Shown: positions 7,114 to 16,504, counted from the first letter of the stretch. The stretch: DNA of 64,000 bases from an uncultured Alistipes sp. (GCF_949296715.1 NZ_CASFQD010000025.1:1-64000), one strand, 5' to 3'. The notes: generated from the letters alone by a model not told the origin. Program-made: numbers and translations.

Positions 7114-8589
7114 ATGCTCGAAAAACTGGCGAAACAGACGGCCGTCTACGGCATCAGCACCATCGTGGTGCGCTTTTTGAGCTACCTGCTCACGCCGTAC
7201 TACACGCGGGTCTTCGGACAGGAGGCCTACGGCGTCGTGACGTATGTCTATGCGCTTATCCCGCTGGTGCTCACGTTGCTGACCATGGGCATGGAGTCGA
7301 GCTACTTCCGCTTCTCGGCCAAGGCTGACGAGGCGGGCGGCGACGTCCGCGCGGCCAAGCGGCGCCTCTTCGCCACGACGTGGGGCGTCACGTCGCTTGC
7401 GGCGCTCGTCTTCTTCCTGCTGTCGCTGCTCTTCCGCCACCCGCTCTCGGGGCTGATGGGCGCGGCCTATACGGCCCATCCCGAGTACGTCGTCCTCGTC
7501 GCGGCGATCATCCTCTTCGACGTCTGGACCTGCATCCCCTTCGCGCGGCTGCGCGAACAGGGCCGGGCCCTGCGCTACGTGGAGTTCAAGACCTTGAGCG
7601 TCGTGCTGAACGTCCTTCTCGCCTTCGGATTCGGCGCCGCGGGGCTCTTCGACACCGCCTTCGGCGTGGGCTGGGTCTTCGTCGCCAACCTGGCGGCGAG
7701 CGCCGTCACGTGGCTGGCGATCCTTCCGACGACCGACCGCACGGTGCCGCGCATCGACCGGCGGCTGCTGGCCCGGATTTTCGTCTACTCGCTGCCGCTG
7801 CTCATCGGCGGGCTGGCCGGCACGGCCAACGAGTTCATCGACCGCCAGCTGATCGTCTACCTGCTGCCCGAAGGGGCGCTGGCGCAGCTGGGCGTCTACG
7901 GCGCCATCACCAAGATCGCCGTCGTGATGATGCTCTTCTACCAGATGTACCGCCTGGCGGCCGAACCCTTCTTCCTCTCGAACTTCCGCAAGTCGGACTT
8001 CGTGCAGATGAACGCCGCGGCACTGAAATACTACGTCATGGTCTCGATGCTGATCTTCCTCGGCATCGCCCTCTTCCGCGACCTCTTCGCGCTGATCGTG
8101 GGCCGCGACTTCCGCGAGGGGATCTTCATCCTGCCGGTCGTGCTCGGGGCCAATGTCCTGACGGGCGTCTGGCTGAACCTCTCGTTCTGGTACAAGCGCG
8201 AGGAGCGCACCTCGCTGGCCATCGTCGTCACCGGCTCGGGGCTTGTGGCGATGCTGCTCTTCGGCGGGTGGTTCATTCCGCTGTGGGGCTACTACGGCGC
8301 GGCGTGGGCGCGCCTGGCGAGCGAGACGACGATGGTCGCCGTCAGCTGGTGGCTCAACCGCCGCTACTTCCCCACGCCCTATGCCTGGGGCCGCATCGGC
8401 GAGTATGTCGCCGTGGCGCTGGCGGTCTTCTTCGCCTGCGAATGGTTTACCCGCCTTGCGGACAATATGTTCGCGGACTATGCGTTCAATATTTTGTTGT
8501 TTGCACTCTACGCGGCCTACCTGGTCCGTCGCGAACGGATCGACGTGCGGGCGCTGCTGCGTTCGGTGCTCAAACGGGGAGGAGTGTAG
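7114..8589 (+). CDS. polysaccharide/oligosaccharide flippase (MOP superfamily, Wzx-like)
   Basis: This 491-aa, very hydrophobic protein has about 12-14 membrane helices, starting VYGISTIVVRFLSYLLTPYY near residue 11. That N-terminal pattern (GxSxxxxxxLSFLLxPxYTRxF) is characteristic of MOP-superfamily polysaccharide flippases, which move lipid-linked glycans across the inner membrane. The length fits the family. It is the first gene of a plus-strand run; the holB-like gene starts one base after its stop codon. No other glycan-assembly genes flank it, so the substrate cannot be deduced. MATE exporters belong to the same superfamily but lack this opening motif. Confidence 0.85.
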   Translation: MLEKLAKQTAVYGISTIVVRFLSYLLTPYYTRVFGQEAYGVVTYVYALIPLVLTLLTMGMESSYFRFSAKADEAGGDVRAAKRRLFATTWGVTSLAALVFFLLSLLFRHPLSGLMGAAYTAHPEYVVLVAAIILFDVWTCIPFARLREQGRALRYVEFKTLSVVLNVLLAFGFGAAGLFDTAFGVGWVFVANLAASAVTWLAILPTTDRTVPRIDRRLLARIFVYSLPLLIGGLAGTANEFIDRQLIVYLLPEGALAQLGVYGAITKIAVVMMLFYQMYRLAAEPFFLSNFRKSDFVQMNAAALKYYVMVSMLIFLGIALFRDLFALIVGRDFREGIFILPVVLGANVLTGVWLNLSFWYKREERTSLAIVVTGSGLVAMLLFGGWFIPLWGYYGAAWARLASETTMVAVSWWLNRRYFPTPYAWGRIGEYVAVALAVFFACEWFTRLADNMFADYAFNILLFALYAAYLVRRERIDVRALLRSVLKRGGV

Positions 8590-8590
8590 C

Positions 8591-9736
8591 ATGCGATTTG
8601 CGGAGATACCGGGTCAGGAGGAGCTCAAGCGGCACCTCGTGCGTGCGGCCGATGCCGGCCGCATCAGCCACGCCCAGCTCTTCACCGGGCCGTCGGGGCG
8701 CGGCGGGCTCGCGCTGGCCGTGGCCTACGTGCAGTACCTCTGCTGCCGCCACCGCCACGACGGCGACTCGTGCGGCGAGTGTCCCGACTGCCGGCAGATC
8801 GCGGCCCTGGCGCACCCGGACCTGCACCTGGTCTTCCCGGTCAACAAGCAGGGCAAGAAGTCGGGCGAGGCGATCGTCAGCGACGAGTTCCTGCCGCAGT
8901 TCCGCGCACTGTTCGCCGAGCGGAACGGCTGCTTCTCGCCGCAGGAGTGGTACGACCGCCTCGACCTGGGCAAGACGCTCAAGGGGATGATCTCGGCGCG
9001 CGAGGCCGACGGCATCATCCGCAAGCTCTCGTTCAAGAGCTTCGAGGCCGACTACAAGACGGTGCTCGTCTGGCTTCCGGAGACGATGAACGAGGAGGCG
9101 GCGAACAAGATACTGAAGATTCTCGAGGAGCCGTGGGAGCGCACGCTCTTCGTGCTGGTCTCGGAGCAGCCCGACCGGCTGCTGCCGACGATCCTCTCGC
9201 GCACGCAGGAGGTGGCCGTACCGCGCCTCGGGGAGGATTTTCTCGAAGCGGAGGCCCGCCGCCGCGGCGTCACCGATGCGGCGCAGGCCCGCAACCTGGC
9301 CCGCCTGGCGTGCGGCGACCGGCTGGAGCTCGAGCACCTGCTCTCCGGTTCGGGCGACGCCTCGCGCAAGGAGGATTTCGACCTCTTCTGCTCGCTCATG
9401 CGCCTGAGCTACAACGACCGGCACCTCGAGCTGATCGGGTGGGCCGAGGAGGCGGCGCAGCTGTCGCGCGAGCAGCAGCGGGCCTTTCTGCGCGATGCCG
9501 CACGGTTGTTGCGCGAGAGTTTCATGCTCCATGCGGGCATACCGCAGATCGGCTACCTCTGGGGCGAGGAGCTGGCCTTCTGCACGAAGTTCGCGCCGTT
9601 CGTCGGGACGCGGAACATCGAGCCGCTCATGGCGCAGATCGAGGAGGCTTCGGCCCAGATCGCGCAGAACGGCAATCCGACGATCGTATTCACGCACTTT
9701 GCACTTGCGGTGAGCAAGATGATAAGACATTTGTAG
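8591..9736 (+). CDS. holB: DNA polymerase III clamp-loader delta' subunit
   Basis: The 381-aa product opens MRFAEIPGQEELKRHL, typical of delta' proteins (family form: IxGQexxKxxL). The P-loop region GPSGRGGLA (33-41) lacks the Lys of a working Walker A motif. That is consistent with delta' subunits, which usually do not hydrolyse ATP. A cysteine cluster (C51/C52, C61, C64, C67) forms the zinc module of the AAA+ clamp-loader subunits. The segment NEEAANKILKILEEP near residue 165 is the conserved clamp-loader stretch, and ILSRTQEV (about 202) replaces the usual SRC motif while keeping its Arg. It acts in loading the sliding clamp onto DNA. It is tightly linked to the flippase (1-base gap) and folK (7-base gap). 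Confidence 0.88.
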   Translation: MRFAEIPGQEELKRHLVRAADAGRISHAQLFTGPSGRGGLALAVAYVQYLCCRHRHDGDSCGECPDCRQIAALAHPDLHLVFPVNKQGKKSGEAIVSDEFLPQFRALFAERNGCFSPQEWYDRLDLGKTLKGMISAREADGIIRKLSFKSFEADYKTVLVWLPETMNEEAANKILKILEEPWERTLFVLVSEQPDRLLPTILSRTQEVAVPRLGEDFLEAEARRRGVTDAAQARNLARLACGDRLELEHLLSGSGDASRKEDFDLFCSLMRLSYNDRHLELIGWAEEAAQLSREQQRAFLRDAARLLRESFMLHAGIPQIGYLWGEELAFCTKFAPFVGTRNIEPLMAQIEEASAQIAQNGNPTIVFTHFALAVSKMIRHL

Positions 9737-9743
9737 GAGATTT

Positions 9744-10238
9744 ATGGCACGTGTGGTATTATTGACAGGAGGAAATCAGGGAGACGTGAAACGCACGCTC
9801 CAGACGGTGCAGCGGCTCGTCAACGAGCGCGTGGGCGCGGTATTGCGCTGTTCGCACCGCTACGAGAGCGAGCCGTGGGGCTTCAGCGCGGCGTCGAAGT
9901 TCTCGAACCAGGCGCTGGAGGTCTCGACGGACCTCACGCCGTGGGAGGTGCTCGACGCGGTGAAGGAGATCGAGCGGCAGCTGGGCCGCAACCATGCGGC
10001 CGAGGCGCTCGAGAGGGCCTCGGGCGGGAACCGCTATGCGTCGCGGCCTGTCGACATCGACATCCTCTTCTACGACGACGAGGTGATCTCGGACGAGCGT
10101 CTGACAATCCCCCATCCGCTGCTTCCCGAGCGGGAGTTTGCGCTGGTCCCCTTGTGTGAAATCATGCGGACGCGCCGCCATCCCGTCACGGGACAGACCG
10201 TGGGCGAGATGCTCGCGGCGCTGCGCAAAGGAGAATAG
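9744..10238 (+). CDS. folK: 2-amino-4-hydroxy-6-hydroxymethyldihydropteridine pyrophosphokinase
   Basis: This 164-aa enzyme has the HPPK layout. The start LLTGGNQGD (6-14) corresponds to the family's LGSNxGD. YESEPWG (40-46) carries the pterin-binding segment, and RPVDIDILFY (101-110) holds the two metal-binding aspartates, D104 and D106. IPHPLLPEREFALVPL (122-137) is the C-terminal signature. HPPK transfers pyrophosphate from ATP to hydroxymethyl-dihydropterin in folate synthesis. It sits 7 bases after holB and 3 bases before a lipoprotein gene, so it is probably co-transcribed with both. Confidence 0.95.
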   Translation: MARVVLLTGGNQGDVKRTLQTVQRLVNERVGAVLRCSHRYESEPWGFSAASKFSNQALEVSTDLTPWEVLDAVKEIERQLGRNHAAEALERASGGNRYASRPVDIDILFYDDEVISDERLTIPHPLLPEREFALVPLCEIMRTRRHPVTGQTVGEMLAALRKGE

Positions 10239-10241
10239 GGC

Positions 10242-11237
10242 ATGAAGAGGGGACGCATCATCGGCGGCCTGCTGGCCGTATCGCTTCTCACGGGGTGCTT
10301 CACGAAGGTGACCTACAAGACGACCTGCGTGCTGAAGCCCCTCGTGCAGCAATCGTCGGGCGATGTCATCGAACCGATTGCCGGGGCACAGGCCTTTGCC
10401 TACAACGTCGACACGACGCTGTGGACGGTGGCCTCCTACGAGGATGCCCTCAACGGCATCATCACCTCGAAGGAGAACCCCTCCGAGCGGCGGACGACGC
10501 CCTCTTCGGTGGCCGCACCCTACGTTCCCGGCGACGGGGAGGGGAGCGAATCCTCCTCCACGTGGCTCGGGCTGACGCTTACGCAGGAGTCGCAGATGGT
10601 CGTGGTGGTCGACCCCTCCGCGCGGGTCTACGCCTACACGCAGCAGAAGTCGGCACAGAACCTGCCGCACCTCTACGTGGCGGTCGTTTTCCGCAACTGG
10701 AAGGAGGGCAACTCGTACAAGGACGGCAACTGGAGCTTCTACAACGAGTTCTACGTCCCGCCCGTCTACCTCGACTGCTACGTCCGGCCCGAGGTGCAGA
10801 ACGAGGAGAGCAGCACGCCGACGCCGATTGCCTCGGGCAAGGTCAACGCCTATGCCTACGACGTGGATACGACTTCGTGGCGTGTGGCGTCGTATGCCGA
10901 CGCCCTTGCGGGGACGATCACGTCGAAGAACGACCCCGCCGTGAAGCGCACCGTGCCTTCGTTCCAGGCCTACAAGCAGTCGGATTCGGACCTCTACAAG
11001 ATGACCGTGTCAAGCCCGACGCTCATGGTGGTGGTCGTGGACGAGAGCGACCGCATGTACGCCTATACCGAAAAGCAGGTGGACCTCACGGGCGAGCCGC
11101 AGACGTTCGACGTGCTCTTCCGCCCGTGGCTGGGAGCCTGGGTCACGCTCGATGACGGCTGGTGCATCGTCGACGAGAGCCGTGCACCCGAAGATTCCGC
11201 CGAAACGACCCGAAACGCAATCCGGAGAGAACGATGA
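10242..11237 (+). CDS. lipoprotein with two internal repeats, unknown function
   Basis: This 331-aa protein has a clear lipobox: the signal peptide ends LLTGC with Cys19. Two homologous halves follow. Residues ~48-155 contain AYNVDTTLWTVASYEDAL...ITSKENP, and residues ~200-297 contain AYDVDTTSWRVASYADAL...ITSKNDP; each ends with a VVVVD...YAYT block and a short FR(N/P)W segment. The halves therefore arose by duplication, probably of a ~95-residue beta-sandwich domain. There are acidic Ser-rich linkers. I do not know the family; the domain order resembles Bacteroidetes surface or periplasmic lipoproteins of the fimbrillin-associated kind, but this is only a resemblance. Its stop overlaps the next lipoprotein's start (ATGA). 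Confidence 0.75.
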   Translation: MKRGRIIGGLLAVSLLTGCFTKVTYKTTCVLKPLVQQSSGDVIEPIAGAQAFAYNVDTTLWTVASYEDALNGIITSKENPSERRTTPSSVAAPYVPGDGEGSESSSTWLGLTLTQESQMVVVVDPSARVYAYTQQKSAQNLPHLYVAVVFRNWKEGNSYKDGNWSFYNEFYVPPVYLDCYVRPEVQNEESSTPTPIASGKVNAYAYDVDTTSWRVASYADALAGTITSKNDPAVKRTVPSFQAYKQSDSDLYKMTVSSPTLMVVVVDESDRMYAYTEKQVDLTGEPQTFDVLFRPWLGAWVTLDDGWCIVDESRAPEDSAETTRNAIRRER

Positions 11238-13288
11238 AAATCCGCAACCGACATATCGTGGCGCTGCGTGCCGCCGTGGCCCTGCTGTTTCTGCCGGCCT
11301 TCTTCAGCCGCTGTGCGAGCATGATGACCCCGACGGGCGGGCCGCGCGACAGCCTGCCGCCGGTCATTGTGGCGATGACGCCCGACAACTTCTCGACGAA
11401 CCGTCCGCTGCTGAACCACGAGAAGATCTACGTAGAGTTCAACGAGTTCGTGCAGCTCAAGGACCAGCAGAAGGAGTTTTTCACCTCGCCGGCCATGAAG
11501 AAGAAGCCGACGATCACGATCCGCGGCCGCGGCATCGTGATCCAGCTGCGCGACACGCTGCTCCCGAACACGACCTATGCGCTCAACTTCGGCAGCGCCG
11601 TGCGGGACAACAACGAGGGCAATCCGCTCAACTCGATGCGCTACGTCTTCTCGACGGGCCCCGAGATCGACTCGATGATCCTCTCGGGCTATACGGCCGA
11701 CAGCTACAAGGCCGACTCGGTCTCCAAGTCGTTCATCTGGTTCTTCCCGGCCGACTCGGTGGAGGATGTCCCGGAGTACGACTCGACGGTCTTCAAGTAC
11801 AAGCCCGCGGTGATCGCGCGCGCCGAGAACAACGGCATCTTCATCGCGCAGAACCTCAAGCCGATCCCCTACCGCATCTATGCCATCCAGGACAAGAACG
11901 ACAACCAGATGTACGATCCGGGTTCGGACCAGATCGGCTTCCTCGAGGGGACCTACAACCCGGCCGAGCAGCCCGACTTCGCCATCTGGTACGATTCGGT
12001 CCGCATGTACGTCTCGGCCGAGCCGCAGCTCTATTTCCGGATGTTCACCGATGCCGTGTTCCGGCGCCAGCTGCTCTCCGAGAGCGAGCGCCCGCTGCAA
12101 CACAAGGCGATGCTCTACTTCTCGGCGGCGCATCCGCAGATCGAGCAGCTGCGCTTCGACAGCATTCCCGCCGGGCGGGTGATCGTCGATCCGCAGACCG
12201 TGGGGCGCGATACGGTGGCGCTGTGGTTCAACGTTCCCGCCGCGGAGCTGCCCGACACGATCAAGGGCGAGATCACCTACCTGAAGCACGACTCGCTCAA
12301 CGTCCTGCAGCCGGTCACCGAGCAGCTGAAGCTTGCCTGGCGGAAGATCGAGACCAAGGAGGAGGAGCGCGAGCGCGAGAAGCTCGAACGCGAGCGCCGC
12401 AAGGCCGAGGAGGCGGGCGAGGAGTGGGTCGAGCCGGAGAAGGAGAACCCCTTTGCCTACAAGCTGTCGCTCTCGGGCGACATCAATCCGGAGAACGACC
12501 TGACGGTCGACTTCGACTATCCGCTTGTGCGGCTCGATTCTGCGGCGCTGCTGCTGACGCTGACCCATGCGGACCAGTCGATCGAGGACATTCCCGTGCG
12601 CATGGAGCGCGACACGGCACAGCTGCGCCGGTGGTATATCCGGGCGCCGTGGCAGACGGGCGGTCAGTACACGCTGACGATCCCCGAGGGGGCGATCACC
12701 GACGTGGCGGGATTCTCGAACGACTCGATCATCGGCAAGTACACGGTGCTCGATCCCGAGAAGTTCGCCACGGTGAAGGTGCACGTCAAGGGGCGTGACG
12801 ACGGCTCGAAATACATCGTCCAGCTGCTCGACGAGAGCAACGCGATGAAGCAGGAGCGGCGAGACGTCGCGACGGGCGACATCCAGTTCAACTTCGTGCC
12901 TGCGGGCAACATCAAGTTCCGCATCATCGAGGACCGCAACGGCAACGGCAAGTGGGACTCGGGCAACGTCATCGAGCGGCGGCAGCCCGAGCGTGCGGAG
13001 ATGTATGCCGACGAGCAGGGCGAGGACACCTTCGCCACGAAGGCCAACTGGGAGATCGAGTTCACGATGGACATGAACCGCATCTTCGCGCCGGTGACGA
13101 TGCAGTCGCTGTCGCGCCTGCTCGACGAGCGCGAGATCCAGCGCCTGCGCCGCGAAGAGGAGGAGAAGGCGAAGCAGAAACAGCAGAACCGCGGCCAGAA
13201 CCGGAACCAGAACGGTCCGCAGTCGCAGAGCGGCATGATGACCAACAGTTTCGGCTCGGCGGGCGGTATGTTCAACAGCTTAAGATAG
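11234..13288 (+). CDS. Ig-like domain lipoprotein (conserved in Bacteroidetes)
   Basis: The 684-aa product starts MKIRNRHIVALR. Its signal peptide ends at FFSRC, followed by ASMMTPTGGPRDSLPPVIV (28-46), a typical mature N-terminus of a family of Bacteroidetes lipoproteins with bacterial Ig-like domains. A first Ig-like domain covers about 43-145, further beta-rich domains lie about 145-370 and 435-545, a highly charged helix (EEREREKLERERRKAEEAGE) lies about 380-405, and a DRNGNGKWDSGN segment follows near 570. The C-terminus is Gln/Asn-rich. The function is unknown, probably periplasmic or outer-membrane attached. It shares ATGA with the gene before and is 6 bases from the beta-barrel gene after it, suggesting a cell-envelope operon. 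Confidence 0.82.
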   Translation: MKIRNRHIVALRAAVALLFLPAFFSRCASMMTPTGGPRDSLPPVIVAMTPDNFSTNRPLLNHEKIYVEFNEFVQLKDQQKEFFTSPAMKKKPTITIRGRGIVIQLRDTLLPNTTYALNFGSAVRDNNEGNPLNSMRYVFSTGPEIDSMILSGYTADSYKADSVSKSFIWFFPADSVEDVPEYDSTVFKYKPAVIARAENNGIFIAQNLKPIPYRIYAIQDKNDNQMYDPGSDQIGFLEGTYNPAEQPDFAIWYDSVRMYVSAEPQLYFRMFTDAVFRRQLLSESERPLQHKAMLYFSAAHPQIEQLRFDSIPAGRVIVDPQTVGRDTVALWFNVPAAELPDTIKGEITYLKHDSLNVLQPVTEQLKLAWRKIETKEEEREREKLERERRKAEEAGEEWVEPEKENPFAYKLSLSGDINPENDLTVDFDYPLVRLDSAALLLTLTHADQSIEDIPVRMERDTAQLRRWYIRAPWQTGGQYTLTIPEGAITDVAGFSNDSIIGKYTVLDPEKFATVKVHVKGRDDGSKYIVQLLDESNAMKQERRDVATGDIQFNFVPAGNIKFRIIEDRNGNGKWDSGNVIERRQPERAEMYADEQGEDTFATKANWEIEFTMDMNRIFAPVTMQSLSRLLDEREIQRLRREEEEKAKQKQQNRGQNRNQNGPQSQSGMMTNSFGSAGGMFNSLR

Positions 13289-13294
13289 ACGATC

Positions 13295-14101
13295 ATGACC
13301 CGACTCAAGACAAGACACCTCCTGATGCTCGTCGCCCTGTTTGCGGCGTGCCAGGCCGCTACGGCGCAGCACACGCTGGGCTTCATGGCGGGTTACGGCA
13401 TGACCAACGGCCGTTTCGACCCCAAGATGGAGACGCGTGCGCAGTGGGGCATCTATACCGGCGGGCTTTCGTGGCGCTATTACGGCACGCAGCGTTTCGT
13501 CGGCGGCTTCGGCCTCGACCTGGAGTTTATCCAGCAGGGCTTTTCGCTCGCGCCCAACGCCTCGCTCGTCGAGGAGAAGAAGGACTACCAGTGGTATACG
13601 CGGCGGATCAATTCGATCATGCTGCCCGTCGTGTGGCAGCCGCACTTCTACCTGCTGCGCAACCGCGTGCGGGTCTACCTCGAGGCAGCCGCGACCTTCT
13701 GCTACAACCTCTCCTCGACCTACGAGAACGAATACGCCCGCAACCGGGGCGAGGAGCCCTGGAAGGGCGACTACGAGTTCAAGCTTCCGCGCGACAACCG
13801 CTGGGGCTACGGCCTTGCGGGCGGCGGCGGCATTGCGGTGCTGTTCGGGCGTTACGAGCTGAATTTCCGGGCGCGCTACTACTTCGGGCTTTCGGACGTC
13901 GTGCGCAACCGCAACAAATACTACGACAACACCGACGACGGGCCCGAAAATCCCTTCTGGACGACGCCGATGCGTTCGCCGCTGGACAACATCACCATCA
14001 CGGTCGGTTTGAGCTACCGCTTCAACAAGGAGGGCTTCGAGACGTGGAAGCCGCGTCCGAAGCGGGAGAAGAACAGCCGGGTGTTCAAATACGGACTTTA
14101 A
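13295..14101 (+). CDS. outer-membrane beta-barrel protein (PorT-like)
   Basis: This 268-aa protein has a signal peptide (residues 1-25, ending ACQAATAQ). The rest is made of alternating hydrophobic/polar strands with many aromatic residues, e.g. WGIYTGGLSWRYYG and ELNFRARYYFGLSDV. It ends in an amphipathic strand, ITITVGLSYRFN, followed by a basic tail. The arrangement fits the 8-strand barrel family annotated as outer membrane protein beta-barrel or PorT in Bacteroidetes. PorT itself is part of type IX secretion; nothing here proves that role. It is 6 bases from the Ig-like lipoprotein gene. Confidence 0.75.
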   Translation: MTRLKTRHLLMLVALFAACQAATAQHTLGFMAGYGMTNGRFDPKMETRAQWGIYTGGLSWRYYGTQRFVGGFGLDLEFIQQGFSLAPNASLVEEKKDYQWYTRRINSIMLPVVWQPHFYLLRNRVRVYLEAAATFCYNLSSTYENEYARNRGEEPWKGDYEFKLPRDNRWGYGLAGGGGIAVLFGRYELNFRARYYFGLSDVVRNRNKYYDNTDDGPENPFWTTPMRSPLDNITITVGLSYRFNKEGFETWKPRPKREKNSRVFKYGL

Positions 14102-14113
14102 CACGACAGGCTT

Positions 14114-14452
14114 ATGGAATCCACCCGTCAGCAGAAAATCGCCAAACAGATTCAGAAGGACGTGGCCGAAATCCTCCAGAAGGAGGGTGCGCCGATCGTC
14201 CGCGGGTCGCTCGTCACGGTCACGGCCGTGCGTGTGTCGCCCGACTTCGGCTATGCGAAGATTTACGTGAGCATCTTCCCCTTCGAGCGGAGCGGGGAGG
14301 TGATGCAGGAGCTCGAGCACAACATCCGCTTCGTGCGCGGCGCGCTGGGGCAGCGGATCCGCAACCAGCTGAAGAACATTCCCGAAATCCAGTTCTTCCT
14401 CGACGACTCGCTCGAATACATCGAGCACATCGACGAGGCGCTGAAACGATAG
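14114..14452 (+). CDS. rbfA: 30S ribosome-binding factor A
   Basis: The 112-aa product has the RbfA fold signature: N-terminal helix STRQQKIAKQIQKDVAEIL, then VTVTAVRVSPDFGYAKIYVS (35-54) with the conserved SPDxxxAKVYVS strand, then RFVRGALGQRIRNQLKNIPE and a C-terminal FxxDDSLEYIEHID (about 95-108). RbfA binds late 30S precursors and helps 16S rRNA 5'-end maturation. Length is normal. It lies between an envelope gene and a LolC/E-like permease, 13 bases from the latter. Confidence 0.93.
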   Translation: MESTRQQKIAKQIQKDVAEILQKEGAPIVRGSLVTVTAVRVSPDFGYAKIYVSIFPFERSGEVMQELEHNIRFVRGALGQRIRNQLKNIPEIQFFLDDSLEYIEHIDEALKR

Positions 14453-14465
14453 CCACGCCCTGCCG

Positions 14466-15671
14466 ATGCTGCCGCTGCTCTTCGCCCGCCGCTACCTCTT
14501 CTCGGCACAGTCCCGGTCGGTTGTCAATCTGATCTCGGGCTTGAGCGTCGCGGCCGTGGCGATGCCCGTGGCGGCGATGATCATCCTGCTGTCGGTCTTC
14601 AACGGTTTCGAGACGCTCGTGCGGTCGATGTATTCGGCCTTCGATGCCGACTTGAGCATCACGCCGCAGCGAGGCCGGACGTTCGACACGGCGGCGCTCG
14701 ATACGGCCGCCATGCGCCGCGTGCAGGGCGTAGCGGCACTCTCCTTCACGCTCGAGCAGAGCGCCCTGCTCGAACACGGCGGACGGCAGGCCACGGCCAC
14801 CGTGCGGGGTGTGGACGACGCCTACGGCGAGGTCTTCGCGCTGGACGATGCCGTCACCACGGGGGAGTGGCGCGTGCGGCTGGGCGATCTCGAACGGCTG
14901 GTCGTCGGACAGGCCATGGCCTACCGGCTGGGCATCCGCTCGCTGGCCGATGCCGACGTGACGCTCTATGCCGTGCGGCGGGGCCGTTTCTCGTCGCTGC
15001 TCCCGCTGGAAAACTATACGCGGCGCACGGTGCCCGTGGGCGGGGCCTTCACGCTCGATCTGGAGACCGAACAGCAGTATGTGCTCTCGTCGCTGCGGCT
15101 GGCGCAGTCGCTCTTCAACTACCCCGGCCGCGCCTCGGCCCTCGTCGTGCGGCTCGCGCCGGATGCCGATGCGCGCGAGGCGAAGCAGTCCCTGACGCAG
15201 GTTGCGGGCGGGGAGTTCCTTGTCCGCACGCGCGACGAGCAGCGCGCCTCGTTCTACCGGATCATGCTCTACGAGAAGTGGGGCATCTTCTTCATCGCCT
15301 TCCTGGTGCTCGTCGTCGCCTCGTTCTCGGTGGTCGGGGCGCTCACGATGCTCATCGTCGAGAAGCGCGACGACATCGCCACGCTGCGGGCCCTGGGGGC
15401 CGACACGCGCTTCGTGCGGGCCGTCTTCCGCCGGGAGGGCTGCCTGATCTGCGGCTGCGGCGCCGTGCTGGGCGTGGTGCTGGGGGTCGGGGCGTGCCTG
15501 CTGCAGCAGCATTTCGGACTGATCGAGATTCCCGCCGAGACCTTCCTCACGAAGAGCTACCCCGTGGAGTTCCGCCCTGCGGACGTGCTGGCCGTACTGG
15601 CGGCCTTTGCGGCCGTCGCCTTCCTGCTGTCGAACCTGACCGTGCACGCCACGATCAAAAAAAACGCATGA
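14466..15671 (+). CDS. LolC/LolE-type ABC transporter permease (FtsX family)
   Basis: This 401-aa membrane protein has one N-terminal helix (about 25-48), a large periplasmic domain (about 50-270) and three C-terminal helices (about 275-300, 325-345, 370-390). The opening LLFARRYLFSAQSRSVVNLIS and the C-terminal LIVEKRDDIATLRALGA are hallmarks of LolC/E-type lipoprotein-release permeases. Such permeases extract outer-membrane lipoproteins with the ATPase LolD. No ATPase gene adjoins it, so the partner must be encoded elsewhere (the ATPase at 33046 belongs to another operon). Its last four bases overlap the DUF4296 lipoprotein start. Confidence 0.88.
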   Translation: MLPLLFARRYLFSAQSRSVVNLISGLSVAAVAMPVAAMIILLSVFNGFETLVRSMYSAFDADLSITPQRGRTFDTAALDTAAMRRVQGVAALSFTLEQSALLEHGGRQATATVRGVDDAYGEVFALDDAVTTGEWRVRLGDLERLVVGQAMAYRLGIRSLADADVTLYAVRRGRFSSLLPLENYTRRTVPVGGAFTLDLETEQQYVLSSLRLAQSLFNYPGRASALVVRLAPDADAREAKQSLTQVAGGEFLVRTRDEQRASFYRIMLYEKWGIFFIAFLVLVVASFSVVGALTMLIVEKRDDIATLRALGADTRFVRAVFRREGCLICGCGAVLGVVLGVGACLLQQHFGLIEIPAETFLTKSYPVEFRPADVLAVLAAFAAVAFLLSNLTVHATIKKNA

Positions 15672-16504
15672 CCATGAAACGCTTTTTCCGCACGATGCTG
15701 GCCACGGCGACGCTGCTCTGCGCGGCGGCCTGCGCCCGCCATACGATCATCCCGGACGACGAGCTGGCGCTGATCTTCCACGACGCCTTTCTGACGAACG
15801 CCTACATCGGCAGCCAGAACGTGCGTATCGACTCGCTGAACATCTACGAGCCGATCTTCGCCCGTTACGGCTATACGACCGAGGATGTGCAGTACACGAT
15901 CGGCAACTTCTCGAAGCGCAAGAGTGCGCGTCTGGGCGATGTGGTGGAGCTGGCGATCGACCTGCTCGAGGAGGAGGGCAAGCGCTACAACCGCGAGGTG
16001 GCGATCCTCGACACGATCGACAACGTGGCGCAGCGCACCTTTACGCGCACGGTGCTTTCGGATTCGCTCATCCGCGTGCGGTCGCTGCGCGACACGGCGC
16101 GGTTGAGTTTCGTCGTCGACGTCGAGCCGGGCGAATACCGTCTGACCATGCGGTATCTGGTCGATTCGATGGACCGCAACGACCGGGTGCTGCGCAGCCA
16201 GATGTGGATCGAGCGCAACGACAGCACACGGGCCTACCCCTATTCGCCGACCCTGCGCCGCAGGCGCGTGGAGAACTTCACGCGCACGTTCCACATCGAC
16301 ACCTCGCACCGGCGGCTGCACCTGCACCTGCTGACCTTCACCGACAAGTCGCCCAAGCGGCCTTCGGTCACGGTCTACGATTTGCAACTCACGCATACGC
16401 CCGAGACCCGCACGGCCGTCGACAGCCTCTACATCAAGCAACTCAACCTGCGGATTTTCGCCGATGAATTCTTCCGTGCCGCCCTTCCGAAGGATAGCCT
16501 CTAA
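15668..16504 (+). CDS. DUF4296-type lipoprotein
   Basis: The 278-aa product starts MTMKRFFRTML (a second in-frame ATG is at 15674) with a lipobox near CAAAC (Cys22). The segment IIPDDELALIFHDAFLTNAYI (about 26-46) and the following helix with YEPIFARYGYTTEDVQYTI match the DUF4296 family found in Bacteroidetes lipoproteins. The second half is a beta-rich domain (about 130-250). The function is unknown, likely periplasmic. The ATG overlaps the stop of the LolC/E-type gene. The last 41 bases also encode the start of the next small gene in another frame. Confidence 0.8.
   Translation: MTMKRFFRTMLATATLLCAAACARHTIIPDDELALIFHDAFLTNAYIGSQNVRIDSLNIYEPIFARYGYTTEDVQYTIGNFSKRKSARLGDVVELAIDLLEEEGKRYNREVAILDTIDNVAQRTFTRTVLSDSLIRVRSLRDTARLSFVVDVEPGEYRLTMRYLVDSMDRNDRVLRSQMWIERNDSTRAYPYSPTLRRRRVENFTRTFHIDTSHRRLHLHLLTFTDKSPKRPSVTVYDLQLTHTPETRTAVDSLYIKQLNLRIFADEFFRAALPKDSL

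Noticed and set aside
6518..7180. A 220-codon frame through the 45-bp repeat region downstream of corA
   Set aside because: It begins inside corA, consists of Leu/Ala/Ser/Pro repeats and ends inside the flippase gene. It has no promoter or family similarity.
11063..12784. A 573-codon minus-strand frame opposite the lipoprotein genes
   Set aside because: It is an antisense shadow; the plus strand has two lipoproteins with signal peptides and operon-like overlap.
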